Source: Porticoccaceae bacterium (GTDB taxonomy: Bacteria; Pseudomonadota; Gammaproteobacteria; Pseudomonadales; Porticoccaceae). From it: a DNA stretch of 61,501 bases. Location: assembly GCA_017858135.1 (NCBI GenBank), contig JAFMBY010000002.1:1-61501 (forward strand). Direction: 5' to 3'. The translations under genes were made by a program, and so were the position numbers. This document shows, piece by piece, positions 55,224-61,501 of this stretch. The notes below the pieces were generated by a model that saw only the letters and a program-made list of their open reading frames with translations, was not told the origin of the DNA and searched no databases. Every line of letters starts with the position of its first letter. The first letter of the stretch is position 1.

Positions 55224-56399
55224 TTATTTCGACAGCAGTTTCATGCCTTTTTCCAATCCACCGAGCGTCAGCGGAAACATCTTGCCTTCAACCAGCTCGC
55301 GCAACATCAGAATCGATGGTGTGTAATCCCAGTACTGTTCCTGAACCGGATTCAGCCACACCAGCTTATCGAAGGTCTTGGCCATGCGGTCCATCCATAC
55401 ATTGCCAGGCTCTTCATTATGATATTCGACACTGCCGCCAGGACTATTAATTTCGTAGGGTGCCATGGAGGCATCACCAACAAAAATAACTTTGTAATCC
55501 GAAGAGTATTTATTCAGCAAGTCATAGGTTGATATCTGCTCATCGCGACGACGATGGTTATCTTTCCACACATAGTCATAGAGGCAGTTGTGGAAATAAA
55601 AATATTCCAAATGTTTAAATTCGGTTTTTGCTGCCGAAAATAACTCTTCACAGAGCCGCACGTAGGGATCCATGGAGCCGCCGATATCAAAAAAGATCAG
55701 TACTTTAACCGCATTGTGGCGCTCTGGAACCATCTTAATATCCAACAGCCCGGCATTGCGTGCGGTGCTGCGAATGGTGTCAGCGAGATCCAACTGATCG
55801 GCTGAGCCCTCGCGAGCAAACTTGCGCAGCCGTCGCAATGCAACCTTGATATTGCGCGTGCCAATCTGCACTGAATCGTCGAGATCCTGAAATTGGCGTT
55901 CTTCCCACACTTTAACCGCACTGCCCTGCCCGCCCTCACCACCGACACGAATACCCTCGGGATTGAAGCCGCCATTGCCAAAGGGAGATGTGCCTCCAGT
56001 GCCAATCCATTTGTTGCCGCCTTGGTGACGTTCTTTCTGCTCTTCGAGGCGCTTTTTAAACTCTTCTATGAGCTTCTCTAAGCCACCGAGACTTTCGATC
56101 TTGGCCTTCTCTTCGTCGCTGAGGTTTTTTTCAAACTCTTTGCGCAGCCAGTCCTCGGGAATCAGTGCCTCGATAATATCATCGAGATTTTCGAGATTTT
56201 TAAAGTAGGCGCCGAATGCCCGATCAAAGCGGTCATAGTATTTCTCGTCTTTGACCATGCAGGTACGCGACAGCAGATAAAAGTCATCTATCGACGCAAA
56301 GGCGAGATTCTGCTCAAGAGCCGCCAGCAGATCCAGCAGCTCTTTGATCGAGACTGGCACATTGGCTTTTTTTAGGGTGTAAAAAAAGTTAATCAGCAT
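55224..56399 (-). CDS. VWA-domain CoxE-like protein
   Basis: A 391-residue protein. A CoxE-like N-terminal region with KRLEEQKERH coiled segment and a Gly-rich linker (TGGTSPFGNGGF) is followed by a von Willebrand A domain with the MIDAS-type sequence FFDIGGSMDPY near residue 220 (D-x-G-x-S form, so one Ser position is changed to Gly). It pairs with the MoxR ATPase 12 bases upstream. MoxR/VWA pairs act in metal-cofactor or complex maturation; the target is unknown. Confidence 0.83.
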   Translation of the reverse strand: MLINFFYTLKKANVPVSIKELLDLLAALEQNLAFASIDDFYLLSRTCMVKDEKYYDRFDRAFGAYFKNLENLDDIIEALIPEDWLRKEFEKNLSDEEKAKIESLGGLEKLIEEFKKRLEEQKERHQGGNKWIGTGGTSPFGNGGFNPEGIRVGGEGGQGSAVKVWEERQFQDLDDSVQIGTRNIKVALRRLRKFAREGSADQLDLADTIRSTARNAGLLDIKMVPERHNAVKVLIFFDIGGSMDPYVRLCEELFSAAKTEFKHLEYFYFHNCLYDYVWKDNHRRRDEQISTYDLLNKYSSDYKVIFVGDASMAPYEINSPGGSVEYHNEEPGNVWMDRMAKTFDKLVWLNPVQEQYWDYTPSILMLRELVEGKMFPLTLGGLEKGMKLLSK

Positions 56400-56411
56400 A
56401 AGTTATAAAGC

Positions 56412-57257
56412 CTATCGGGCTTCGCGACGAGTCATAAACGCCAGACGCTCCAACAGATGGACATCCTGCTCATTTTTCAACAGCGCACCATACAGCGGCG
56501 GAATCGCCTTGGTCGGATCGCGGTTGGTAAGAATATCTTCGGGAATATCGTCCGACATCACCAGCTTTAACCAGTCGACCAACTCAGAGGTGGACGGCTT
56601 TTTCTTTAGACCGGGGATCTTGCGCACATCAAAGAAAATATCCAGCGCCTCGTCGACCAGGGTCTTTTTGATCACTGGGAAGTGAACGTCGACAATACGT
56701 TTCATCGTGGCGCGATCGGGGAAGCTGATAAAGTGGAAAAAACAGCGGCGCAAAAAGGCATCGGGCAGCTCTTTCTCGTTATTACTGGTAATGATCACGA
56801 TCGGACGCTGAATCGCTTTAATGGTTTCACCGGTCTCATAGACATGGAATTCCATGCGATCGAGCTCCAGCAGCAAGTCATTGGGAAATTCGATATCGGC
56901 TTTATCAATTTCATCAATCAGCAGCACGACCTGCTCATCGGCAGTAAATGCCTGCCACAGCTTGCCCTTATCGATGTAGTTGCCAATGTCATTAACCTTT
57001 TCATTACCCAACTGAGAATCGCGCAGTCGCGAAACCGCATCATATTCATAGAGACCCTGCTGAGCTTTGGTAGTGGACTTAATATGCCAGGCTAAAAGCG
57101 GCTTGCCGAGCGCCTTGGCCACTTCTTCTGCGAGCAGCGTTTTACCGGTTCCCGGCTCACCCTTAATCAATAGTGGACGCTGCAATGTGACCGCCGCATT
57201 CACTGCCATCTGTAGCTCGTCGGTGGCTACGTAGTTGTCTGTACCTTCAAATTTCAT
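56412..57257 (-). CDS. MoxR-family AAA+ ATPase
   Basis: A 281-residue AAA+ ATPase. Walker A is GEPGTGKT (about residues 33-40), Walker B VLLIDEIDKAD, sensor 1 TSNNEKELPDAFLRRCFF. The N-terminus MKFEGTDNYVATDELQMAVN is typical of the group, so ATG 57257 is the start rather than a GTG five codons upstream. Works with the VWA protein that follows, probably as a chaperone for a metal enzyme or a membrane complex. Confidence 0.88.
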   Translation of the reverse strand: MKFEGTDNYVATDELQMAVNAAVTLQRPLLIKGEPGTGKTLLAEEVAKALGKPLLAWHIKSTTKAQQGLYEYDAVSRLRDSQLGNEKVNDIGNYIDKGKLWQAFTADEQVVLLIDEIDKADIEFPNDLLLELDRMEFHVYETGETIKAIQRPIVIITSNNEKELPDAFLRRCFFHFISFPDRATMKRIVDVHFPVIKKTLVDEALDIFFDVRKIPGLKKKPSTSELVDWLKLVMSDDIPEDILTNRDPTKAIPPLYGALLKNEQDVHLLERLAFMTRREAR

Positions 57258-57563
57258 AGAGTCTAAATCCACATGATGAGTTTTAAATTAATTAGTCGCG
57301 CATAATAAGCTAAAAATAACAAAAAAACGTGCCACTGAATGAATCCAATCAGTCTCTCGACGCATCTTAGTTGTGTAACAATAATCGAAAGGCCCAATGG
57401 TGCCGTCGATAAGGCACCGTCTACAAGTGAATCCGTGGTTAACTATGACCACGGAGTATTAAAGAAAGCACAATAACCAATAAATAGGGTCCAGCAATCA
57501 GCTTATTATTAGGGCTGGATTCAAACCGGTCGACAACAGGCCATTGCAAGCTCGGAGAGCACT
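57258..57563. other. 306-base divergent gap with two hairpins
   Basis: Holds promoters for moxR (minus) and the ECF operon (plus). No gene seen. Two hairpins lie in tandem (57399-57418 and 57433-57454). I found no clear ECF-type promoter (GGAAC-N16-CGTCTA-like). Confidence 0.5.
57399..57454 (+). other. Two tandem 8-base-loop hairpins
   Basis: GGTGCC (57399-57404), loop of eight, GGCACC (57413-57418); then CCGTGGT (57433-57439), loop of eight, ACCACGG (57448-57454). No T-run. They lie about 110-165 bases before the ECF operon's first start and could be a structured leader or two operators. Confidence 0.4.
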
Positions 57564-58277
57564 ATGAAAAATAATTTAATTCTTTGTCTGATGTTATTAG
57601 CGTCTGTCAGCACAGCGACCACTGTGGCGGAGGAGATCGAAGTCGTGGTCAGCACCAGTGAAAACGGTATTGAAACCGAAAACGTGACGAAAAAAATCGT
57701 CTATAAGCTTGAGTCAGACCATGAATTTAATAGTGAATTCGACAGTGAAGTCACCGCTATCGTCGATGAGGTAATTGATGAGCTCAAAGGTGAGTGGAAA
57801 GATCTTGATGAGCAAGAACGTCAGGAAATTAAGGATGCTTTGCGTTCGGTGGGAGAAGGGATCGATATCCGTCTCGATCCCGATATGGATTTCAGCTCTG
57901 TGCTGGTGACCATTATTGCCATTCTATTTACCGTTGGCTCGCCGATATTAATTGTCGCCCTGCTACTGTTTTTCTCTTACCGCAAACGCAAACAGCGCGC
58001 GGCACTGATCGAGAAGTTTATTGACGCCGGCAAAGATGTCCCGCCAGAGGTGTTGGCGTCCTTTGATGAAAATGGTCTTACCAGCAACAATCTCCAGCGT
58101 GGCCTGATGTTGACCGGTATAGGTATTGCACTGGTTGTCGTCCTCGGCATGTTAGTCAACTGGCCAGTCGCCTCTATTGGCTTGATCCCGATCTGTGTTG
58201 GTATCGCCAGACTTTTAATCTGGAAGTTGGACAAACAACCCACAAACGATGCGTCCAATAGCGACACTGCTGCCTAA
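57564..58277 (+). CDS. Exported membrane protein, DUF6249-like
   Basis: A 237-residue protein: signal peptide (about 1-22), an acidic periplasmic region to about residue 110 (with VDEVIDELKGEW), a first membrane helix (about 114-138), a basic KRKQR stretch and a cytoplasmic segment, and a C-terminal two-helix hairpin (about 180-225). The last two-thirds resemble DUF6249. It heads the ECF sigma operon with five bases to the sigma gene; it may sense an envelope signal. GGAG/GAGAG precedes the ATG. Confidence 0.75.
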   Translation: MKNNLILCLMLLASVSTATTVAEEIEVVVSTSENGIETENVTKKIVYKLESDHEFNSEFDSEVTAIVDEVIDELKGEWKDLDEQERQEIKDALRSVGEGIDIRLDPDMDFSSVLVTIIAILFTVGSPILIVALLLFFSYRKRKQRAALIEKFIDAGKDVPPEVLASFDENGLTSNNLQRGLMLTGIGIALVVVLGMLVNWPVASIGLIPICVGIARLLIWKLDKQPTNDASNSDTAA

Positions 58278-58282
58278 TCTGT

Positions 58283-58852
58283 ATGCATCATACAGATCAG
58301 GTCTTGATTGACTCAGTCGTCAAGGAAGACAGTCACCTTGCCTTTGCGGAGCTGGTCAAGCGCTACCAGTCTCCGCTGCGCTACTCGCTGCGTCAGTTGA
58401 CCGGCTGGAATGAGGCGCTGGCCGACGATCTCGCTCAAGAGACCTTTATTAAAGCTTACAAGGCCCTACCCGGCTATCAGGGCAAGGCCAAGTTCTCCAG
58501 CTGGTTGTATCGCATTGCCTACAATGAGATGATCAGTCACTTTAGGGTGGCGCGCAATCGCGAACTGAGCGGAGGAATAATTGAGGAACAGGGTTCGGCT
58601 AGCGTTGACAGCCGAGACAGACCATCCTCAGAGGATCATTCGCAGCAGCTGCATCGAGATCTGGCGCAGGCGATGACTCAGTTAAAGGACAACCAGAGGA
58701 TGGCCCTGCACCTGCATTTACATCGCGAGTGCACGCAACAGGAAATTTCCGATATTATGAACATTCCACTGGGTACGGTGAAAACACTAATCACCCGCGG
58801 TAAAGAAACGCTTCGAGTGCTGCTTGCTGACTGGAAGCTGGGAGAGAGCTGA
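58283..58852 (+). CDS. ECF-type RNA polymerase sigma factor
   Basis: A 189-residue group 4 sigma factor. Region 2 is FAELVKRYQSPLRYSLRQL...DDLAQETFIKAYKAL and KFSSWLYRIAYNEM; region 4 is the helix-turn-helix CTQQEISDIMNIPLGTVKTL. No region 3. The loose linker carries SRDRPSSEDHSQ. It should direct a small regulon; the missing classical anti-sigma may be replaced by the following small membrane protein (stop and start overlap by one base). Confidence 0.88.
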   Translation: MHHTDQVLIDSVVKEDSHLAFAELVKRYQSPLRYSLRQLTGWNEALADDLAQETFIKAYKALPGYQGKAKFSSWLYRIAYNEMISHFRVARNRELSGGIIEEQGSASVDSRDRPSSEDHSQQLHRDLAQAMTQLKDNQRMALHLHLHRECTQQEISDIMNIPLGTVKTLITRGKETLRVLLADWKLGES

Positions 58853-59187
58853 TGAACAAAGCCCCTACAAGAGCCTCTACAATCGACGATCTATTTGCAT
58901 CGGCGCGAACAAGTGAACCCTATATCCATAACCAGGGTTTTTCGACTCATGTGCTGGCCGCCCTGCCTGAACGCGCGGGATTGCCATTCTGGGCAGATGC
59001 ACTGATTACGCTGCTATTTACCCTGCTTGGTTGCGCCCTGGCCTTTGCCTTCTTCCCCAGTGAAAAGTTTGCCGAACTGGTGCCAACCACGATTGTCATT
59101 AGTCCAATGTCGCTGCTGACCCTCACCGGCCTGATTAGCCTGGCATGCGGCTCCGCCTATTGGGCCTCGGAAACCAATCGTATTTAG
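58852..59187 (+). CDS. Small two-helix membrane protein after the sigma gene
   Basis: A 111-residue protein with an N-terminal cytoplasmic part of about 45 residues (beginning KAPTRASTIDDLF, from 12-bp repeats) and two membrane helices (about 47-70 and 78-105). Position behind an ECF sigma gene with a one-base overlap suggests an anti-sigma or co-regulator, but no ZAS zinc motif (HxxxCxxC) is seen. Function inferred from position only. Confidence 0.7.
   Translation: MNKAPTRASTIDDLFASARTSEPYIHNQGFSTHVLAALPERAGLPFWADALITLLFTLLGCALAFAFFPSEKFAELVPTTIVISPMSLLTLTGLISLACGSAYWASETNRI
58860..58883. repeat. 12-bp coding direct repeat
   Basis: AGCCCCTACAAG (58860-58871) and AGCCTCTACAAT (58872-58883) are adjacent; 10 of 12 positions agree. 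They encode KAPT and RAST at the N-terminus of the small membrane protein. Confidence 0.5.
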
Positions 59188-59201
59188 GCACCGACATCCA
59201 A

Positions 59202-59615
59202 TCACTGATCGTCTGACTGAGTATGCTCTGCGGCAGACGATCCCGCCGCGGCGGGTTTAAGCGCCAAAAATAACCCGCGAAAAACCTTCGCCCACAGCAG
59301 TCGCAAAACCGGGTAAATCAACAAAGCAAAAAGCGCTACGGCAATAATCGGCGCCAAGCCCCGCTGGAAACCACTATCAGCGCCTGAGACCATGACCCCC
59401 TCATAGAGGCTGACAAAAAAGGCTGGCGCCAGATGCGGATCATCGCGATAAGCGGTCACCGGTGTAAACAGAATCGCCGCAGCAACAATGATGAGGATAT
59501 GGCGCACACTTGCCAGCCGCACATTGCGCAGCATAAACCAAAGACAAAACAGCAGGCAGAGGCCTCCCAGAGAGTAGGCGATCCAACCGTAGAGGTAATC
59601 TTCAGCGCTAAACAT
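59202..59615 (-). CDS. Unrecognised inner-membrane protein
   Basis: A 137-residue protein with three or four membrane segments (about 8-28, 35-55, 68-85 weak, 90-112) and an Ala/Ser-rich polar tail. No family recognised. It is the last gene of the rnd-ycgL-ycgN run (two bases after the ycgN stop) and convergent with the sigma operon. Confidence 0.7.
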   Translation of the reverse strand: MFSAEDYLYGWIAYSLGGLCLLFCLWFMLRNVRLASVRHILIIVAAAILFTPVTAYRDDPHLAPAFFVSLYEGVMVSGADSGFQRGLAPIIAVALFALLIYPVLRLLWAKVFRGLFLALKPAAAGSSAAEHTQSDDQ

Positions 59616-59617
59616 AA

Positions 59618-60061
59618 TTAATCAATCCATTTAATAATATGGTCTTCAATATCATCGTCGCGCACATCGCGCTCAGACACCACTTTACCGCGCAACGAGG
59701 CGCCGTAACTGTGTAGTGTCTGACGACTGCCCGTGCGCAGATAATGCCATTCCGGCAGAGGCTGACCCTCGGCCACCAGCCGATAGGAGCAGCTTTTTGG
59801 CAGCCATTGCAGTTTATTAACATTGCTGCGGTCAAGTTTTATGCAATCGTCGACTATGCGGTGACGGCCGGCATAATCTGAGCAACGGCATGACTCGGTA
59901 TCCAATAGCTGACAACTGACATTGGTGTAATAGATCTCCTCGGTATCGACATCTTCAAGCTTAACCAGACAGCATTTTGCGCAGCCATCACAGAGTGACT
60001 CCCACTCATCATCGCTCATGTCCGCGAGAGATTTGGTCTGCCACCAAGGCTGACTGGTCAT
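59618..60061 (-). CDS. ycgN: YcgN-family cysteine-cluster protein
   Basis: A 147-residue UPF0260/YcgN protein. Cysteines in WESLCDGCAKCCLVKLED, CQLL and ESCRCSDY form the cluster typical of the family, which may bind a metal or an Fe-S cluster. The function is not known. Start ATG shares its last base with the ycgL stop (TAATG). Confidence 0.92.
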   Translation of the reverse strand: MTSQPWWQTKSLADMSDDEWESLCDGCAKCCLVKLEDVDTEEIYYTNVSCQLLDTESCRCSDYAGRHRIVDDCIKLDRSNVNKLQWLPKSCSYRLVAEGQPLPEWHYLRTGSRQTLHSYGASLRGKVVSERDVRDDDIEDHIIKWID

Positions 60062-60333
60062 TAGCGCGACTCTGCCAACGGATATGGCGGCGGTGGCATC
60101 TGCAAGTAGAAACCCTGATTGATAATATCGTCCATCACTTGCACAACATCTGCGCGCGCCAGTTTCTTGGTTGCAGCCAGCAGCATGGTAGTGACCAATT
60201 GCGGGTCGCCGAACTGGCTCAACAGCACCTCAGGCACACGTTTAAAACCGTCCTCACGGGCGACATAGAGATACATCTCTTGTTTTTTTGCGGTTTTGTA
60301 AATGTCGCAGAGAACTCTGCCCGGCAGTTTCAT
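60061..60333 (-). CDS. ycgL: YcgL-domain protein
   Basis: A 90-residue protein with the YcgL fold signatures: CDIYKTAKKQEMYLYV at the N-terminus and GFYLQMPPPPYP at the C-terminus. In E. coli it is linked to cell division and to RNase-like activity in reports, but its role is open. It overlaps the rnd stop by four bases (ATGA) and precedes ycgN in an operon. Confidence 0.9.
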   Translation of the reverse strand: MKLPGRVLCDIYKTAKKQEMYLYVAREDGFKRVPEVLLSQFGDPQLVTTMLLAATKKLARADVVQVMDDIINQGFYLQMPPPPYPLAESR

Positions 60334-61469
60334 AGTGCGTCACTGCTATCAAGCACCAGTTGCAAAGCCGGTGTGACCATCGTGCCGCGCCAGCCATCCA
60401 CCAGACGACTCGGCCACTGACAGTGGCCTTCGCTAGCGCTGCGCAGGATTGCTTCGAGTTCTTTTTTATTGCACATCAGCTCTTTCGGAATGGCGTGCTT
60501 TTCGGCCACCTCATTGATCCGCAGACGCATTTCTTTCATCACGTCGCTGACAGCGCGAGACAGTGGCTGAGGCAGTATGTCAGGCAGATTGGTCTGATCA
60601 ACATCAGTAATCTGTTGTAGCACCTGCTCGCCAAAGCGTTTGACTGAGCGTGAATACCAATCGTCAATCTCATGCAGCTGACCGATGCGGGTTGGCTTAT
60701 TAATAGCCAGGTCGAGCAAGACATTGTCTTTAACAATATGTGACCGCGGTTTGTCGAGTGTCCGCGCAGTCTGCTCTCGCCAGTCACAGAGCTGTTTTAA
60801 CACCGCAAGCGACACACCGTCCAGGCGCCAGGCACCTTTGAGACGCAGATAATAATCAACCGCCCTGCGGCGCTCTGCCGCCATCTCCAGCAGGCCATGC
60901 ATCTCTTCCGCAAACCAGCTGAGACGACCTTGCTGCTCAAGCATGTCGCGCAACAGCTTGTAGAGTTTAAACAGATAGAATACATCGTCAGCGGCATATT
61001 GTTTTTGGCGTTCGCTGAGCGGACGTGCCAACCAGTCTGAGCGCGTGTCTTCTTTGCCCAACTCGATCTGCAACATTTTCTCTACCAGACGCGCATAGCC
61101 CATGGAGTAACCAATATTGACAATGCCAGCGGCAACCTGGCTATCAAAAAGCTGTTGCGGGCAAACCGAGAGCACTTGGTCGAGCACTTCTAAGTCCTCG
61201 CCACAGGCATGAAACACCAGCGTCCGCTGCGGCGCGTTAAGCAGCTCCTGAAGCGGCTGTAACTGATCAATTGTCGGCACATCAATCAGCCAGCACTGCT
61301 CACCATCGGAGAGCTGGATCAGCGCCAGCTTGGCAAAGTAGGTATCACTGCGCATAAACTCGGTATCAATTGCCAGCTCAGTGGCATCACGCAACTGTTC
61401 GCAGAGCGCTGCCAACTGCTGGTTATCAGCAATCCAATGTATGTTTGTTGCGGTGTTAGAGCCTGTCAT
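60330..61469 (-). CDS. rnd: Ribonuclease D
   Basis: A 379-residue 3'-5' exoribonuclease that trims tRNA ends. The DEDD exonuclease domain shows AIDTEFMRSDTY (DxE), VFHACGEDLEVL, GYSMGYARLVE and RQKQYAADDVFYLFKL (Y-x3-D). Two HRDC domains follow (about 210-290 and 295-375). E. coli RNase D has 375 residues. First gene of the rnd-ycgL-ycgN operon. Confidence 0.95.
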   Translation of the reverse strand: MTGSNTATNIHWIADNQQLAALCEQLRDATELAIDTEFMRSDTYFAKLALIQLSDGEQCWLIDVPTIDQLQPLQELLNAPQRTLVFHACGEDLEVLDQVLSVCPQQLFDSQVAAGIVNIGYSMGYARLVEKMLQIELGKEDTRSDWLARPLSERQKQYAADDVFYLFKLYKLLRDMLEQQGRLSWFAEEMHGLLEMAAERRRAVDYYLRLKGAWRLDGVSLAVLKQLCDWREQTARTLDKPRSHIVKDNVLLDLAINKPTRIGQLHEIDDWYSRSVKRFGEQVLQQITDVDQTNLPDILPQPLSRAVSDVMKEMRLRINEVAEKHAIPKELMCNKKELEAILRSASEGHCQWPSRLVDGWRGTMVTPALQLVLDSSDAL

Positions 61470-61501
61470 AGTAAACCTGTAATTGTGAGCCTGTAATTGT
61501 G
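61460..61501. repeat. 14-bp repeats at the rnd start, running to the window end
   Basis: AGCCTGTCATAGTA (61460-61473), AACCTGTAATTGTG (61474-61487) and AGCCTGTAATTGTG (61488-61501). The first unit contains the rnd start codon (CAT); copies 2 and 3 differ by one base. The array is cut by the window edge. Confidence 0.85.

Noticed and set aside
57399-57454. Twin hairpins as part of a CRISPR array
   Set aside because: The two stems have different sequence and there is no repeat-spacer pattern.
1-61501. tRNA, rRNA, insertion sequences, integrase/attachment sites, toxin-antitoxin genes
   Set aside because: Looked for and not seen; gene content and composition are even along the window.

Overview
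The window looks like core chromosome of a free-living, probably marine gammaproteobacterium. The gene blocks glnS-cysS facing ppiB-lpxH, dapA-bamC-MBL hydrolase, rnd-ycgL-ycgN and aceE-aceF resemble those of Pseudomonas and Cellvibrio-like lineages, and the products (LpxL, LpxH, BamC, BepA-like protease, FabV, RsmJ, CmoM, TusE) are typical of Gammaproteobacteria. A SAR92/Cellvibrionales-type host is my best guess but is inference. I see no rRNA or tRNA gene, insertion sequence, prophage or CRISPR array.

Layout. 1-7 kb: cysS and glnS (minus) face ppiB and lpxH (plus), followed by a Bax-inhibitor-1-like membrane protein with a strong terminator, a TusE-like protein and trmA. 7-19 kb: DUF2489-rmuC (minus), then an AddB-like nuclease and AddA-like helicase pair, a DAHP synthase, a membrane-anchored DnaJ-domain protein and an Atm1-like ABC exporter. 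19-25 kb: a secreted protein with a PEP-CTERM-like tail, cmoM, dapE, a DMT transporter, rsmJ, an LRR-like lipoprotein and an AT-rich gene-free stretch with DnaA-box-like sites. 25-31 kb: MBL hydrolase, bamC, dapA, lpxL-like acyltransferase, fabV, a DUF482/GNAT-type protein and a glyoxalase. 31-43 kb: aceF, aceE, an M16 protease, an AI-2E-type permease, a BepA-like M48 protease and nadA. 43-51 kb: a tiny membrane protein, a sulfite reductase with its DUF934 partner, a cation/proton antiporter and three cyclic-di-GMP-type proteins in a row (HD-GYP, GGDEF-EAL, HD-GYP). 51-61.5 kb: sohB, nudC, fadD, a CoxE-like/MoxR pair, an ECF sigma operon and rnd-ycgL-ycgN plus a membrane protein.

Most genes serve house-keeping: translation and tRNA modification, envelope biogenesis, lysine/diaminopimelate and NAD synthesis, sulfur assimilation, pyruvate and fatty acid metabolism, and DNA repair.

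Non-routine signals: (1) short tandem repeats of 12-20 bp period, often near 14 bp, recur at gene borders and in two or three coding insertions; (2) the BepA-like protease seems to start at an ATT codon; (3) both HD-GYP proteins have lost the His of the HD motif and flank a degenerate GGDEF-EAL protein; (4) a DnaA-box-like cluster with 13-mer-like AT-rich elements lies at 24.0-24.9 kb; (5) a perfect palindrome sits in the spacer of the putative aceE promoter; (6) paired direct repeats lie upstream of the PEP-CTERM-like gene; (7) a 42-residue membrane protein lies upstream of nadA.
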